64,000 nucleotides of DNA from Trichosphaerium sp. ATCC 40318 (taxonomy: Eukaryota; Discosea; Flabellinia; Trichosidae): contig JALMLS010000255.1 of NCBI GenBank assembly GCA_038496445.1, forward strand, positions 1 to 64,000, read 5' to 3'. Of the stretch, positions 1 to 11,396 are shown one piece after another. Positions within the stretch are counted from its first letter, which is position 1. The number at the start of each line of letters is the position of its first letter. A program made the position numbers and the translations under genes. The notes under the pieces were generated by a model. The model was given only the letters and a program-made list of their open reading frames with translations. It was not told the origin of the DNA and made no database searches.

Positions 1-342
1 TGAATACCACTCTTTATACTCTCCTTCAAGCTCACCATTGACATAGTTACATTTTAATGTCAATGTGTCACGCCACGACTTGGATTCTCCATGTTTTTTA
101 CCACGTGCCCAGTTTACAATACTAAATTGTTCGACTTGCGATTTGCTATACCGTGGTATAATCTCTATTCGTTTCCATTTACCGCTCTTATTAAGCTCAC
201 TATCAAATCTTGTTGTAGTTGCAGCGTGTTTAGACAAGATAGGCCACTTTTTGTACACTTCGAGGTCCAAATCGATAATATCAAGCTGTATCTCTACCGG
301 TAGGCATGATAGTATGCTATCAAGTGATTCTGGAGCGTTCAT
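1..342 (-). CDS. F-box/MORN-repeat protein, 5' part (left copy)
   Basis: Partial gene running off the left edge. The ATG at 342 opens a frame starting with an F-box-like segment (LPVEIQLDIID, about residues 14-24). It continues through a charged linker to the first MORN-type repeat (GELEGEYKEWYS) at the window edge. This copy keeps the 32 bases that the right copy (17181-18081) has lost, so here the F-box and repeats are in one frame. F-box plus YwqK/MORN-like repeat proteins are abundant in large DNA viruses of amoebae and also occur in protists. The F-box would recruit an SCF ubiquitin ligase and the repeats would bind a partner or membrane. Function here is inferred. Confidence 0.7.
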   Translation of the reverse strand, partial: MNAPESLDSILSCLPVEIQLDIIDLDLEVYKKWPILSKHAATTTRFDSELNKSGKWKRIEIIPRYSKSQVEQFSIVNWARGKKHGESKSWRDTLTLKCNYVNGELEGEYKEWYS

Positions 343-594
343 ATCCTCGTATCGGTGTTTTAATGTTCAAAAACGATATGTCGCTTGAGAGGAGTGTTGT
401 GGCTTAGAATTTTGTATTCAGGCTTACTCCTAGCCGTGTTTGTTCAGTTCAGTTAATTCTGGTACCAGTCAAATAATTGTGTAACACAAAAAATGGACAA
501 AAAGTTTGATTGGCATAAAACGTTCGTTTCCCGTACAAAGCATGAAGGTAAAAGGCTAGAAAACGTTTATTCTAGCCTGTAAACTTTTTGTTGA

Positions 595-1666
595 TTAATT
601 AGGTACAACAATCGAAGCTCTTTGATTATACGGGTTAAGATGTGGATGCTTAAACCAACACTTGTCATCAATATGTCCAATCTTTTTACAGTGATTACAA
701 CGCTTTGTATCAATGTATGTTGGAGTATTAGTTTCGTATTGACCATCTATAGGGTAAGCCAAAGAGTCATTTATAACCATCAAACATCCATCACACATCA
801 TGCGTACTAGATAGACTGTAAACAAAACCAACAACAAACGAGAAAAAAATAAGAAAAAAATAATAAGTGCCGCACGTGCTATCCTTGCAATGTTCCTTGC
901 GTCATCGATTCCTAAAGTAATTTTTTAATGGCAATCCAAATTATTGGTTGTTATAAAGGAACCTGAATGCGGGCTTCCTTGAAACTGCATGCCAAAATCT
1001 CCAAGCATTCTTTCGATGTTACCACGTTTCTTGTTATAGAATGAAGCATTCAACCATCTAATGTTAACCCAACTATCACAATATGAAGGCTTCTTTATAT
1101 TCTTTAATTTACACTCCCTATCCAAGAACCTCCTTAAATCCCATGGCCTAAAAAGTGATCAACTTCAAACAAGATAAACATCAGCAATTTTTTTGAACAA
1201 CCAGAAGATTATCATCTTTTTCATTCATACCCGTCTGTTATGAACGCCCATGAACCTGGAAATTTTTCACGTGTTAGCGTTAACGGAATCATCTGTAAAA
1301 TTGCTAACCCGGAATATGTTTGGCCTGCCACGCATCAAAAAGGTCAACTGCTTCCGATAGAGTTACTCCTTTGTCAACTTGGTCCTTTGGGAACCATTAA
1401 CGGTTTCGTTCGTATTTATGCAAGTTATTACGCACCTGTGTAATGCCTGTAAGCTCTGTACAAAATTCTGTGAGCTTAGGATTTATATTTGGTTTTACAA
1501 ACACTCTGAAGCTTTCAGGCAATACACGGTAATTAGCGGCGTCTATTACAACTACTGGGAACTCTATTATTTCATTTTGGTATGAACGTGGAAAATAACG
1601 CTCGCAAGTAGCTTCAAAGTCAAGAACACAATAGTACTGGTACGGTTGTACTACATGGAACGACAT
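595..1666 (-). CDS. ERI1-family 3'-5' exoribonuclease (left copy)
   Basis: Six exons, the mirror of 15861-16930, where I resolved the splice sites. DEDDh exonuclease with the motif VLDFEAT (first two acidic metal ligands), then AFITDGPWDL (third Asp) and the HSG-IDDARNIARIA block (His and last Asp). The ELTGIT motif is also typical of ERI1/ERI3. The family trims 3' ends of histone mRNA stem-loops, 5.8S rRNA or small RNAs. The C-terminal exon adds a CX2CX4HX4C zinc knuckle (CNHCKKIGHIDDKC). No SAP domain is seen N-terminally. One extra Val codon near the stop distinguishes this copy from the right one. It is divergent from the NBR1-like gene, with 453 bp between their starts. Confidence 0.85.
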
Positions 1667-2119
1667 TTCAACTTTAGTGGCTAAGGCATAGCTGATAGTT
1701 TCACTGAAGTGCTGTCGTACGTTTAGCCAGAGCAACTCTGCCGCGTATAAATTGCCCAATACTACGCGTCACATGCACGAGCACCTCTGGCCGGTATAAC
1801 TGAGTACTTTAGTTGCCAGTTGTCATATTTGTACCACGAAAAAGTTTCACATGAACCGGTACAACTTGCAATATAAAACATGGGTTCGCGTATTTATCAC
1901 AAAAAAAGTACAACGTGGTTAATTCCATTCACTTAAGTTGTAATCTATGGCAGCTTAAGGCTTTTTTTCATTCCGACCTCATCAACGAATCCACAGGTGC
2001 GTTGTGGTTTAATTTATGAAAGTATTAGCTACTTCGAAGCTTATAAATGGATCGTCTTGCTCTATTTTATCCTTACCGTACTCATAGGTGGCTTACTTAT
2101 ACACCAACGGCAAACTTTG
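1667..2119. promoter_or_regulatory. Shared upstream region of divergent ERI1 and NBR1-like genes
   Basis: The 453 bp lie between two divergently oriented start codons, so they must hold both promoters. The mirror copy is 15408-15860. I see no open frame worth calling and no clear TATA element. Assignment as a bidirectional promoter rests on position only. Confidence 0.4.
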
Positions 2120-3817
2120 ATGAAAATGACTGATTTTACCTCCACCAACAAGATTAAATGCAAAGCTTACTTCCACGACGACATTAGAGTATTTTACTTC
2201 CCTCGCGACTCCTTCGATGCACTTCGAAATAATATTCTCGAAGCGTACGGCTTATACGGGCAAGACATCCGTATAAAATATGAGGATGACGAACAGGAGA
2301 AAGTAACGATGGTGTGGTGCGTATAAACCAGATTTCTACCACTTTCCCCCGTTCTGATCTCCTAACAACCCTCATAGCCTCACAGATCTTCACATTGCGT
2401 TGAGTCATAAAAAACCTCTTCGTGTTTGGGTTTATTGTGGCACAAGCTCGTCGAATACTCTACAACAGAAGGATAACAATGCTCTTTCTAGGAAGGCAGT
2501 AGAAAGCTTAATTGCAGCTGATACGGTAGAATCTACCGTTTCGGAAAAACGGCACACTCCAAAACCCAAAAGCCCGCTCATCAAGTACGTATAGAACCCG
2601 TAAACAACCAACACGCTATAAAACCAAGTTTTCTCTACGAATTCCACGCGCCTTTTTATTTTTTTCTGTCAACATCTATAGACCTCATATCCTTACCATT
2701 GTATCTCTATAGGCAAGAGAAACAACGCTTACATGTCCAAATGAAAAAAGAAAGCGTTGGAAAAAAGCCCAACAAAAAACTCTTGCAGAAACGAGTAGTA
2801 TTGGCTGAATTAGCCTCTCGTGGTATTTTGAGTGGTAAGGGATGTGTTAATGTACAAAGAGGTAAAAAAGGCCGCGGAGGTTGGATAAACCGCGGAAATA
2901 ATATAAAAGCTTCGTCCTTTGGTGGTTCAGGGTCAAAGCATGGTTTTGGGGCGCGATTAGTTGCGCATGCAACCATACAGAATAATACTGAGATTTCTGC
3001 TGGATGCGATTTTGTTAAGACCTGGAAGGTCCAAAACATTTGCTCAAAGAGTTGGCCACAAGGTACACAAAAAAATTGCAAATTGCAATTTTTTCTTTTA
3101 CAACAGACACGTGAATGTGATTGTTATTGTCAAAAAAGATCGTTGGAGTTTTCAACAAAAACGTGCACAGATAGTTCAATTGTTTTTTGAATTTTTTTTT
3201 TTGGATTTTTTTGACTTGGGATTTTTTAGGCACAACACTGTTACTTGTTAGCAGTTATAATAATTTATCTGCTCCTCAGGAGATCCCTCTTTTAAGGAGG
3301 TTAATCCTGGGCAGGAAATCTTAGTCAGCGTTAACCTACGCGCGCCAGAGGGTACGTTTTTAGACCGCGGTCAAAAAGTTGAGCCGAAACAGCCTTTTCA
3401 CTGAAAAATTGTTGTTGGCGTGCGCCTTACATTCATGGGTTTCTTTTGCCCGTTGGAGCGTGTATTTTTTTGTATGCAAGTTGTTAACTTCTCCTTGTAG
3501 TACCTGGTACCTATAATGCGTTCTTTCGCCTTTCGGGTAATGGAAGCAGATTTGGGCCGCGCCTTGGTGTTAAAATAATAAGCGTCGGTAACGATGCTGA
3601 CGAGATGACAGAATCATTCTCTAGTGATTATGAGGTTGAGGATTATTGTAATAATGGATTCTCTTATCCTTTTTACGCTCGAGAAATGGAACAACTTTAT
3701 GAAATGGGTTTTCAAAAGAACAAAGAGACCCTTAATCTTCTTACAAAGCATGGTGGTAATGTAAACTTGGTTGTGCGTAATTTTTTTAATCAAAGAAGCT
3801 CAATGATGGTTATGTAA
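2120..3817 (+). CDS. NBR1-like selective autophagy receptor (left copy, frameshifted)
   Basis: Five exons: 2120-2316, 2378-2584, 2713-3062, 3230-3351 and 3501-3817. In order they give a PB1 domain (about residues 8-90, ending KKPLRVWVY), a basic linker, and an FW/Nbr1 domain (KTWKVQNICSKSWPQGT, then APQEIPLLREVNPGQE and GTYNAFFRL). A C-terminal UBA domain (QLYEMGF start) closes the protein. In metazoan and plant NBR1 these parts oligomerise, bind cargo and bind ubiquitin. No ZZ zinc finger is visible. I did not find a convincing LIR. In this copy exon 4 lacks one G near 3298 (AAGGAGG where the right copy has AAGGGAGG). This breaks the frame inside the FW domain. It is either a real mutation or a base-calling error. 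Confidence 0.82.
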
Positions 3818-4867
3818 CAATGATACACTGTGTTGTAAATAAAATAAAAAATCTGAAAAAAATCCAAACTACACAACTAGTAACTCTTCTCGGACAATCA
3901 CTTTATATTGCCGTAGTAAAGGTGGTCATAGTCCTGTCACAACTAAACCAAAAAGTATTATCCTTTGGCAAAGAAACTGGGACCGATTTTTTGTGATTTT
4001 AACGCAAAATTATATGTCACATTTTGAACAACTATGGAAGTAGTATTGACACTATCTGCTTCTTTTTGTTTTGTCTGCTATAACCGGTATATAGCCACTA
4101 AGTATCACGTCTGACAAAGTAGAGGGTTCCGTGGGTGTTCATGATTGAGGGTGCGGAAGATCAGCATTTTTTTTTATGAAAGCGAAATAGGGTAGAAGAT
4201 AAAGAATTCGAACAGGATAGATTAGTACATCTGACCATAATGCATCATGCATTTTGAAAATGGTACAATGTGAATTACCAAGATAGCGTTTATTCCATGA
4301 TTTATTTTATAAGAGCACTTTGAAACGTAAGTTCTGTCAACCGGTTTTTCATGAAAAATGCGTTGTATTGTACAAGGCTCTACAGTTTTTACTGCCATTC
4401 AGGTTATGTATGTAGGTTACGATTTAGTTTGTTTTGATCTAGCGAAGGTTCTCCTTCGGAGATGTATTGTCTTTGATCAGAAAAAAACTGTCATTTGGGT
4501 TTTTCGGACCATTTGGCTAGCATTTGTTTGTCTGCATTTATTTTCGCTTGAAACAACGTTATTGGAAGTAAAATGACTGTTAAGTACTCAGATTTTACTT
4601 GCTTGCACGTGCTCAAAGCAACTCACAATAACTAATAGTAAACTCACTAACAAGGTGAGTGAGGAAAATAGACCAATGCATACAAGACAGTGAATCTACG
4701 TGAACGTCGTTCTGACAAGGATTTAAACACCTCACCGAAAACAGAATAGTAATTTAGAAACAACATTTCGAGAATTTACTTTGTGTTGTTTACACGTGAT
4801 TAATAAAAAAATGGCAAGTGTTTACCATTTTAAATTTTATTTGAACATCAGAAATAGAGATCTTTTT
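3818..4867. other. Stretch without an assigned gene between NBR1-like and cyclophilin (left)
   Basis: About 1 kb, mirrored at 12682-13710. A 72-codon plus-strand frame (4358-4576) is not preserved cleanly in the mirror copy and has no recognised domain. CACGTG occurs near 4606 and 4793. The sequence has the texture of introns and 3' UTRs, so a small multi-exon gene may be hidden, but I cannot support one. Confidence 0.4.
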
Positions 4868-5782
4868 TTACTCCTTCAATTCACCGCAATCATCGATAGT
4901 AATGGTTTTTTTAGTCTTACCATGTTTGCTTCCAAGTCTATAAAGGAAAAATCGTTAATTAAACGAACCTCAAAACAGCAGTACGCTGCAAAAGAAAGAA
5001 GAAACAAAAAAAAACCAAAAAAAACCGTCCAAACTGGATCTTTTTTTTTTCTCATCTCAGCGTGTCAATGAGGATCACGTACTTTTCGATGGCTTCTACA
5101 ACCTCCATGCCCTTCGTTACTTTACCAAAAACAACGTGTTTCCCATCAAGCCATTCAGTCTTAACAGTACAGATAAAGAACTGAGATCCGTTGGTGTTAG
5201 GTCCAGCGTTAGCCATAGATAGTGTTCCTGGTCCTGTATGCGTCAATTCAAAGTTCTCATCTTCGAACTTGTTGCCGTAGATGGATACACCGCCTAGGGA
5301 GGGTATTTTAGAGTTTTGGAGACATGGAAACATTTTTTTGTTTAAATATCAGTATTAGTCGTTATTTACCGGTGCCGTTGCCTTTGGTGAAGTCACCACC
5401 TTGTAACATAAACTGTGGGATAACCTAAAGGGAGTTTTAGATAAATCTTGATAAGATTAATTTCTTACACGATGAAACTTGGATCCCTTGTAGTGTAGCT
5501 TCTTGCCGCTCTTTGTGACACCCTTTTCGCCTGTTGTAAAAAAAATTAGAACGTAAAGATACAAAAAGACATCACAAACGCGATCGGAAGGTACAAGTAA
5601 CGTACCGGTGCATAGGCAGCGGAAATTTTCAGCAGTCTTTGGAACAACGTCGGCAAACAACTATAAAACGTTGTAAATCATGATTATAGCGTTGTTTATG
5701 AACTTACTTCCATCTCGATTCTGCCTAGGGCTTTTCGGCCGACTTTAACATCAAAAAATACCTTTGGATTAGATTCTGCCAT
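4868..5782 (-). CDS. Cyclophilin A-type peptidyl-prolyl isomerase (left copy)
   Basis: Mirror of 11777-12681 and same six-exon structure. All the parts are present: [12 protein letters not shown] start, [47 protein letters not shown], and the C-terminal TIDDCGEL. The active-site Arg and the Phe/Met/Gln set of the PPIase fold are there. No signal peptide, so cytosolic or nuclear. The last intron differs from the right copy by homopolymer lengths and a few bases around 5020-5045, which is outside the coding exons. Confidence 0.93.
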
Positions 5783-6048
5783 TGTGTGAAGGACTGAAAT
5801 ACGAAAATAAGATCGTTGACGTCAACAAGCTGATTTTGTTGCCATTTTTTTTTCTCACCAGAAAATCTCCGTCAAGGCAAGATGCTTCACTCACGCTGTG
5901 ACAACAACATCACTTCAACAGTATAACAATACTCAATCAAAAATTAACCCGATAGTGTCCAACCACTGTGAAGGATTTTTGTAACTACCCGCACGTGATT
6001 TAGCTTCCATGTATTCTAAGAATTTTAAAGGTGCAAGTTTCAATTTAT

Positions 6049-6163
6049 TTACATAACACCAACTAGACCTCCTGTGGCAATACCTCTTGCAACGTTAACA
6101 ACAAGTGAAGATATAGCAATTTCTACAAGGTTGTTAGTAAAGGCACAAGTTCTCTTGGGTTTT
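6049..6163 (-). CDS. 3' exon of an unresolved gene (left copy)
   Basis: Mirror of 11397-11510. The exon encodes a 37-residue C terminus that ends IATGGLVGVM followed by TAA. It is conserved in both arms and preceded by an acceptor-like TAG. It lies immediately upstream of the cyclophilin gene on the same strand. I do not recognise the family. Upstream exons are probably within 6200-6950 but I could not chain them with confidence. Confidence 0.45.
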
Positions 6164-6960
6164 AAACTCGTCTACTAACGCCTATGAATCCAAGAGCGTG
6201 AATATGCAACTTAGTTTTATGATAATTTATGCAATATGGTAGCGGATTGTTAGCACTCACCCGTTGTGAGGTACATAACTGGTTTGGAATAGATAACGTT
6301 CTCGTGACATTGTACTTTTTAATGCTAATACATACGACGTTTAGGTTAGCACGTGGAGTAGATCCTGTGCAGCGAGGGAATTGTAAGTTACAATGTATGC
6401 AAAATCTGAAAAAAAGTGAGTTTTCTGGACACCTGAAAGAAAATGCGAAATATACCTCCCTGTTTTCTGAACTACCACAAAAAATATTTGGTTTACTACT
6501 TTGATTAGATAGATCATAGGAAGCCCTAATACGGTTTTACATACAAACCATAGGTACCACTTTTTTTTTGTTTTCAAACGTCACGGACTTAAAACTTAAC
6601 AGATTGTCAATTCTAGTGGGGAGCGGCTACTAAACAAACACAGCCTTCCGTATTAAACCTTGAAACCTACTATGTTTAAATTCAATATAAAGAAAAAAAC
6701 AAAGTCAAGGATGGAAGCGGTAGGACTGTGTGGCCATGGATACGTGATTCTTCGAATTTCAATGCGGTGTTATTGTCACCAAGATTGAAAACGTTAATCC
6801 GTTTCAATGTTTCTCGAGGAAGAGTACAGCAACGAGGTAGTCTTAGAAGTGCATGGGCATTTTCAAGACGACAAAATGAAAGACCTCTCCTTCCTCTTGG
6901 CCAATCACTAAATCTTTCCAAAGAGGACTGTGGGGCTCCGAATGGAGTCAATCTGCGGTT
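6164..6960. other. Unresolved stretch in the left arm
   Basis: Several overlapping frames of 70-90 codons exist on both strands (for example 6728-6991 plus and 6682-6951 minus). They are identical in the mirror copy, so arm conservation does not say which is coding. Composition at 6720-6960 is higher in GC than the flanks and reads like exon sequence, but I recognise no domain. Confidence 0.35.
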
Positions 6961-7072
6961 CCAATACCCACATCAAGCTTGCGTGGCCTGACACGCCTAG
7001 TGTGGAATCACATTAGGCATAAACCCAGCGCAAGACAAAATACACGTGCCGCGATCTCCCCTTTTTTGTTTT
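6961..7072. repeat. 112-bp direct repeat, unit A (left arm)
   Basis: Starts CCAATACCCACATC and ends GATCTCCCCTTTTTT. Unit B at 7122-7233 is nearly identical: a G for T in the GCGTGG segment, ATTA for ATAA, one extra A. Each unit contains ACACGTGCCGCG. Both are copied in the right arm. A shared 30-bp lead (GGGCATT...GAAAGACC) sits directly before unit B, and 77 bases earlier before unit A. Confidence 0.85.
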
Positions 7073-7121
7073 GGTACCGATTCAATTCTACAAGGGCATT
7101 CTCAAGACGACAAAATGAAAG

Positions 7122-7233
7122 ACCAATACCCACATCAAGCTTGCGGGGCCTGACACGCCTAGTGTGGAATCACATTAGGTATTAACCCAGCGCAAGACAA
7201 AAATACACGTGCCGCGATCTCCCCTTTTTTGTT
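7122..7233. repeat. 112-bp direct repeat, unit B (left arm)
   Basis: Second copy of the unit at 6961-7072. The 30-bp lead abuts it directly, so unit B looks like unit A after removal of a 77-base segment (6885-6961). Confidence 0.85.
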
Positions 7234-7706
7234 GCAAAAGAAAAATACTATGGTGTTATTTTTACCATGTGATTTCTCACCAACAAATAGCGGTACATTG
7301 TCTTTGTTACCTTGACGGAAGAAGACAGTTAGTTTTGTTTATACAGTTCTCATTGTTTGTGTAGCTTTTGTAAGCGAACTTCCACTCAATGCTGAAGATA
7401 TAGACAGATACCTAATATAATTCAGATCAGGCACTGCATTACAAATCACTGTTATATTTATATTACTGTTGCTGGAAAATGGAGGAAAGGAATTAGAATC
7501 AATTGTTGAGCATAAATTAAAAAGTAAGAAGTTTGAGTTTTCAAAATCGTTTTCATAAACGCCTTAAAGTGTCATGCTACCGAACAAACATAAAGATGTT
7601 AAATAACAATAATAAAACCAGTTAATGTTTGGTGAACAAACAAAAAAACAAAACAGACTATAAATAGGTGGCTTTTTCTTGTGTTGTTTTTCCATACAAG
7701 AATTTG
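7234..7706. other. No gene seen
   Basis: AT-rich stretch mirrored at about 9851-10325. No frame, repeat or RNA gene that I can support. Confidence 0.4.
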
Positions 7707-7895
7707 CTAGACTGAAAAGTCAGTACTTAATTGTTTCAGAATTTTTATGAGCTGTTCAGTGTCGGCATTTGTAACTAATGATATTTTCCCCTTAACAGCC
7801 AGCACAACTGCTTCATAAAGGAAGAGATACGACTTTTTATATCCAAAAGCAGCTTCTCCAACAGCAATCATTAGTTTTAGATGTTTAACGTTCAA
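7707..7895 (-). pseudogene. Gene fragment at the inner arm breakpoint (left)
   Basis: Open frame ending KQLSTDFSV at 7707. It has no good start; the frame opens from a TTG context. The arm homology ends inside it, near 7864. The mirror fragment at about 9683-9850 has six A residues where this copy has five (GGATATAAAAAGTCG), which breaks the frame there. The region therefore looks like one truncated exon duplicated by the rearrangement, with the 5' part outside the duplicated unit. Family not recognised. Confidence 0.4.
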
Positions 7896-8389
7896 TAAAT
7901 AAAGTTCGTATTTATACCAAAATAGAGCCGTGCCAGGTCCGCAAACTTTTTGGAAATTATTTTTTGTCCAAAGGTAGAGATGACATCTACATTATCTTGA
8001 TTTAGCTACAGGAGAAAAGTACAAGCTAAACCATAGTGGAAAGTTACGCTGTCTTTAAACAACCGAAAGCACAAACACAAACACTCAGTGTGCTATGATC
8101 TACCTTAATTTCTACTCTTCGGCATAAGAAAGTGCTAACTTTTTTTTCAAGGAAGACAAGGGTGATGGAGAAGTGTACACATATATACCTTACCTTCAAG
8201 AACGTGACTATCATTTGCACTGAACTACTTGTTTGTATTAGTGCGTAATCGTCACAAGATAGACAGTAGTAGAATTGGCTGGTTGTACATTGAAACATAA
8301 ACAAAGCTGTGGTACACAAAAGCTGTCAAGTACGTTTATTCAATGACTACTGAGGGTTTTTTTACGCCATTACCTTTACGAGAGTAGAT

Positions 8390-9661
8390 TTAGACGCATT
8401 TTCTATGGATAAGAGATGCACCACACTCGTCATATTCTTCTTTTCTTATACACATATCACCAAAAGTAGGAAGGTCAGCAAGGATAGATCCTCCAATCCA
8501 AGCTGAATGTTTTCTCTCTGGTGGAGCAACAATCTTTACCTTGACATCAGAAGGAGAAGCCATAGTATATAACTCCTTATGTAAACGCTGATCAATACCT
8601 TCAAACATTGTGTTTCCACCAGATAGTATAACATTACCATACATCTGCCTACGTATATCAGAGTCACACATCATAATTGACTTGTTTATCAGTTCATGTA
8701 TTCCACGTGATTCTAATCCAATCAAAGAAGGGTTGAACAGAGCTTCTTTAATGTCACACAATATCAAGTTTTTGTTCCGTTTTGAAAGAGCCACCATTTT
8801 CATTGAGCATCGTCCTTAAGTATTTTTCTAGATCATAACCACCCATGGATACATGTGATATACCATGAGTAACAGCGTATCCTTCGTATATTGGTACAGC
8901 ATGGGTACACCAAAGCCAGAATCGAGAACAATACCTCCAACAAAAAGTCAACAAAAAAACTTTGGGTTATCGATACAATCAGAAGCTTGTACTGTTGCAT
9001 ACCAGTTGTTCGTCCAGAAGCGAATAAAGAGAGTACTTCAGATGTTAATAAGTACATTGCAGGTGTTTTAAAAGTCTCAAACATGATTTCAGTCATTTTC
9101 TCTCTGATTAAAGCAAGTCAGAAAAAAGTGAAGAAAAAGCAGAAAAATTGTACCTGCTAGATTTTGGATTTAGTGGGATTCAGTGAGGAGAACAGGGTGA
9201 TCCTCTGGCTTAGCACGTAGTTCGTTTTTGAAGGTATGGTTCCACGTCCTTTGCATTTCATCCATGTCGGTTACAACGCCATGATTTATTGGCCTTGTCA
9301 ATACCGTTTTACCATGTGTAGATTGTGCTTCGTAGCCAATGAACGCGCTGCCAGTGGTATCTGACGGATAGCGACCTACAACTGATGGAAAGACAGCTCG
9401 CGGAGCATCTTCTCCTGAGAAACCGGCTTTTATCATCCCAGATCCATTATCTATAATGATAGCTATTGCGTGAAGTATTTAGAGCGAATAACGAAGAAAA
9501 ATAAGCCGGTATTTAATTTAACTCCTTTTAAATTTGATCAAAGTGCTATTTTACGCGTTAAAACGTATTTGACATGCAATAGAGACAGCTTTGATGTTGT
9601 TCTAAAAAAAAACACAAAAAACAATCATTTCTTCATTTTGTGGCGTACTTGTACATTTCAT
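8390..9661 (-). pseudogene. Damaged actin gene in the palindrome spacer
   Basis: Conventional actin by sequence: [12 protein letters not shown] near the N terminus, [57 protein letters not shown] and the HRKC end. A first exon may start at 9661 (ATG on the minus strand), joined through an acceptor at about 9461. Three frame breaks are visible: near 9187 (TE-S then PLNP), near 8906 (GFGV then THAV) and near 8758 (LDIV then CDIKE). About 60 codons are also missing between DIKE and ALFNPSLIG, where actins have the segment leading to RCPEVLF. The deletion removes core actin structure, so this copy should not make functional actin even if the frameshifts are sequencing errors. Confidence 0.75.
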
Positions 9662-9682
9662 GTTTATAAAAAACTGCTGTTT

Positions 9683-9850
9683 ACTGTTGGAGTAGCTGCT
9701 TTTTGGATATAAAAAAGTCGTATCTCTTCCTTTATGAAGCAGTTGTGCTGGCTGTTAAGGGGAAAATATCATTAGTTACAATGCCGACACTGAACAGCTC
9801 ATAAAAATTCTGAAACAATTAAGTACGTGACTTTTCAGTCTAGCAAATTC
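9683..9850 (+). pseudogene. Gene fragment at the inner arm breakpoint (right)
   Basis: Mirror of 7707-7864 with an extra A in an A-run, a missing T in AATGCCGAC relative to the left copy, and GTACGTGAC replacing GTACTGAC. Its frame is broken several times. See the left copy. Confidence 0.4.
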
Positions 9851-10325
9851 TTGTACATGGAAAAACAACACAAGAAAAAGCCACCTATTTATAGTCTGTT
9901 TTGTATGTTTGTTTGTTCACCAAACATTAACTGGCTTTATTAGGTTGTTATTTAACATCTTTATGTTTGTTCGGTAGCATGACACTTTAAGGCGTTTATG
10001 AAAACGATTTTGAAAACACTCAAACTTCTTACTTTTTAATTTATGATACTCAACAATTGATTCTAATTCCTTTCCTCCATTTTCCAGCAACAGTAATATA
10101 AATATAACAGTGATTTGTAATGCAGTGCCTGATCTGAATTATATTAGGTATCTGTCTATATCTTCAGCATTGAGCGGAAGTTCGCTTACAAAAGCTACAC
10201 AAACAATGAGAACTGTATAAACAAAACTAACTGTCTTCTTCCGTCAAGGTAACAAAGACAATGTACCGCTATTTGTTGGTGAGAAATCACATGGTAAAAA
10301 TAACACCATAGTATTTTTCTTTTGC

Positions 10326-10437
10326 AACAAAAAAGGGGAGATCGCGGCACGTGTATTTTTGTCTTGCGCTGGGTTAATACCTAATGTGATTCCACACTAG
10401 GCGTGTCAGGCCCCGCAAGCTTGATGTGGGTATTGGT
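10326..10437. repeat. 112-bp direct repeat, unit B (right arm)
   Basis: Reverse complement of 7122-7233 in the right arm. Confidence 0.85.
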
Positions 10438-10486
10438 CTTTCATTTTGTCGTCTTGAGAATGCCCTTGTAGAATTGAATCGGTACC

Positions 10487-10598
10487 AAAACAAAAAAGGG
10501 GAGATCGCGGCACGTGTATTTTGTCTTGCGCTGGGTTTATGCCTAATGTGATTCCACACTAGGCGTGTCAGGCCACGCAAGCTTGATGTGGGTATTGG
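10487..10598. repeat. 112-bp direct repeat, unit A (right arm)
   Basis: Reverse complement of 6961-7072 in the right arm. Confidence 0.85.
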
Positions 10599-11396
10599 AA
10601 CCGCAGATTGACTCCATTCGGAGCCCCACAGTCCTCTTTGGAAAGATTTAGTGATTGGCCAAGAGGAAGGAGAGGTCTTTCATTTTGTCGTCTTGAAAAT
10701 GCCCATGCACTTCTAAGACTACCTCGTTGCTGTACTCTTCCTCGAGAAACATTGAAACGGATTAACGTTTTCAATCTTGGTGACAATAACACCGCATTGA
10801 AATTCGAAGAATCACGTATCCATGGCCACACAGTCCTACCGCTTCCATCCTTGACTTTGTTTTTTTCTTTATATTGAATTTAAACATAGTAGGTTTCAAG
10901 GTTTAATACGGAAGGCTGTGTTTGTTTAGTAGCCGCTCCCCACTAGAATTGACAATCTGTTAAGTTTTAAGTCCGTGACGTTTGAAAACAAAAAAAAAGT
11001 GGTACCTATGGTTTGTATGTAAAACCGTATTAGGGCTTCCTATGATCTATCTAATCAAAGTAGTAAACCAAATATTTTTTGTGGTAGTTCAGAAAACAGG
11101 GAGGTATATTTCGCATTTTCTTTCAGGTGTCCAGAAAACTCACTTTTTTTCAGATTTTACATACATTGTAACTTACAATTCCCTCGCTGCACAGGATCTA
11201 CTCCACGTGCTAACCTAAACGTCGTATGTATTAGCATTAAAAAGTACAATGTCACGAGAACGTTATCTATTCCAAACCAGTTATGTACCTCACAACGGGT
11301 GAGTGCTAACAATCCGCTACCATATTGCATAAATTATCATAAAACTAAGTTGCATATTCACGCTCTTGGATTCATAGGCGTTAGTAGACGAGTTTA

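Larger units (their letters stand above)
1..7864. repeat. Left arm of a giant inverted repeat
   Basis: This arm is the near-exact reverse complement of about 9,683-17,490. Coordinates pair with a sum near 17,525 in the outer part and 17,559 in the inner part; the drift is the net of small indels. Mirrored pairs include the cyclophilin start (5782 with 11777), the NBR1-like start (2120 with 15407) and the ERI1 start (1666 with 15861). The match runs to base 1, so the outer end lies outside the window. The arms differ by substitutions, homopolymer-length changes and a 32-base deletion, so they are not one sequence copied twice by trivial error. A recent segmental inverted duplication, two haplotypes joined in inverted order, or an amplification/assembly artefact could all produce this. 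Confidence 0.95.

Noticed and set aside
2312-2331. A 20-nt micro-intron in the NBR1-like PB1 domain
   Set aside because: It keeps a frame for a while but ends in TGA; the 2317-2377 intron restores the conserved PB1 end KKPLRVWV.
2707-3081. Long minus-strand frame opposite the NBR1-like exon 3 (and its mirror 14296-14820)
   Set aside because: It is the antisense shadow of a Lys/Arg-rich exon; the plus-strand reading has the FW domain and good splice sites.
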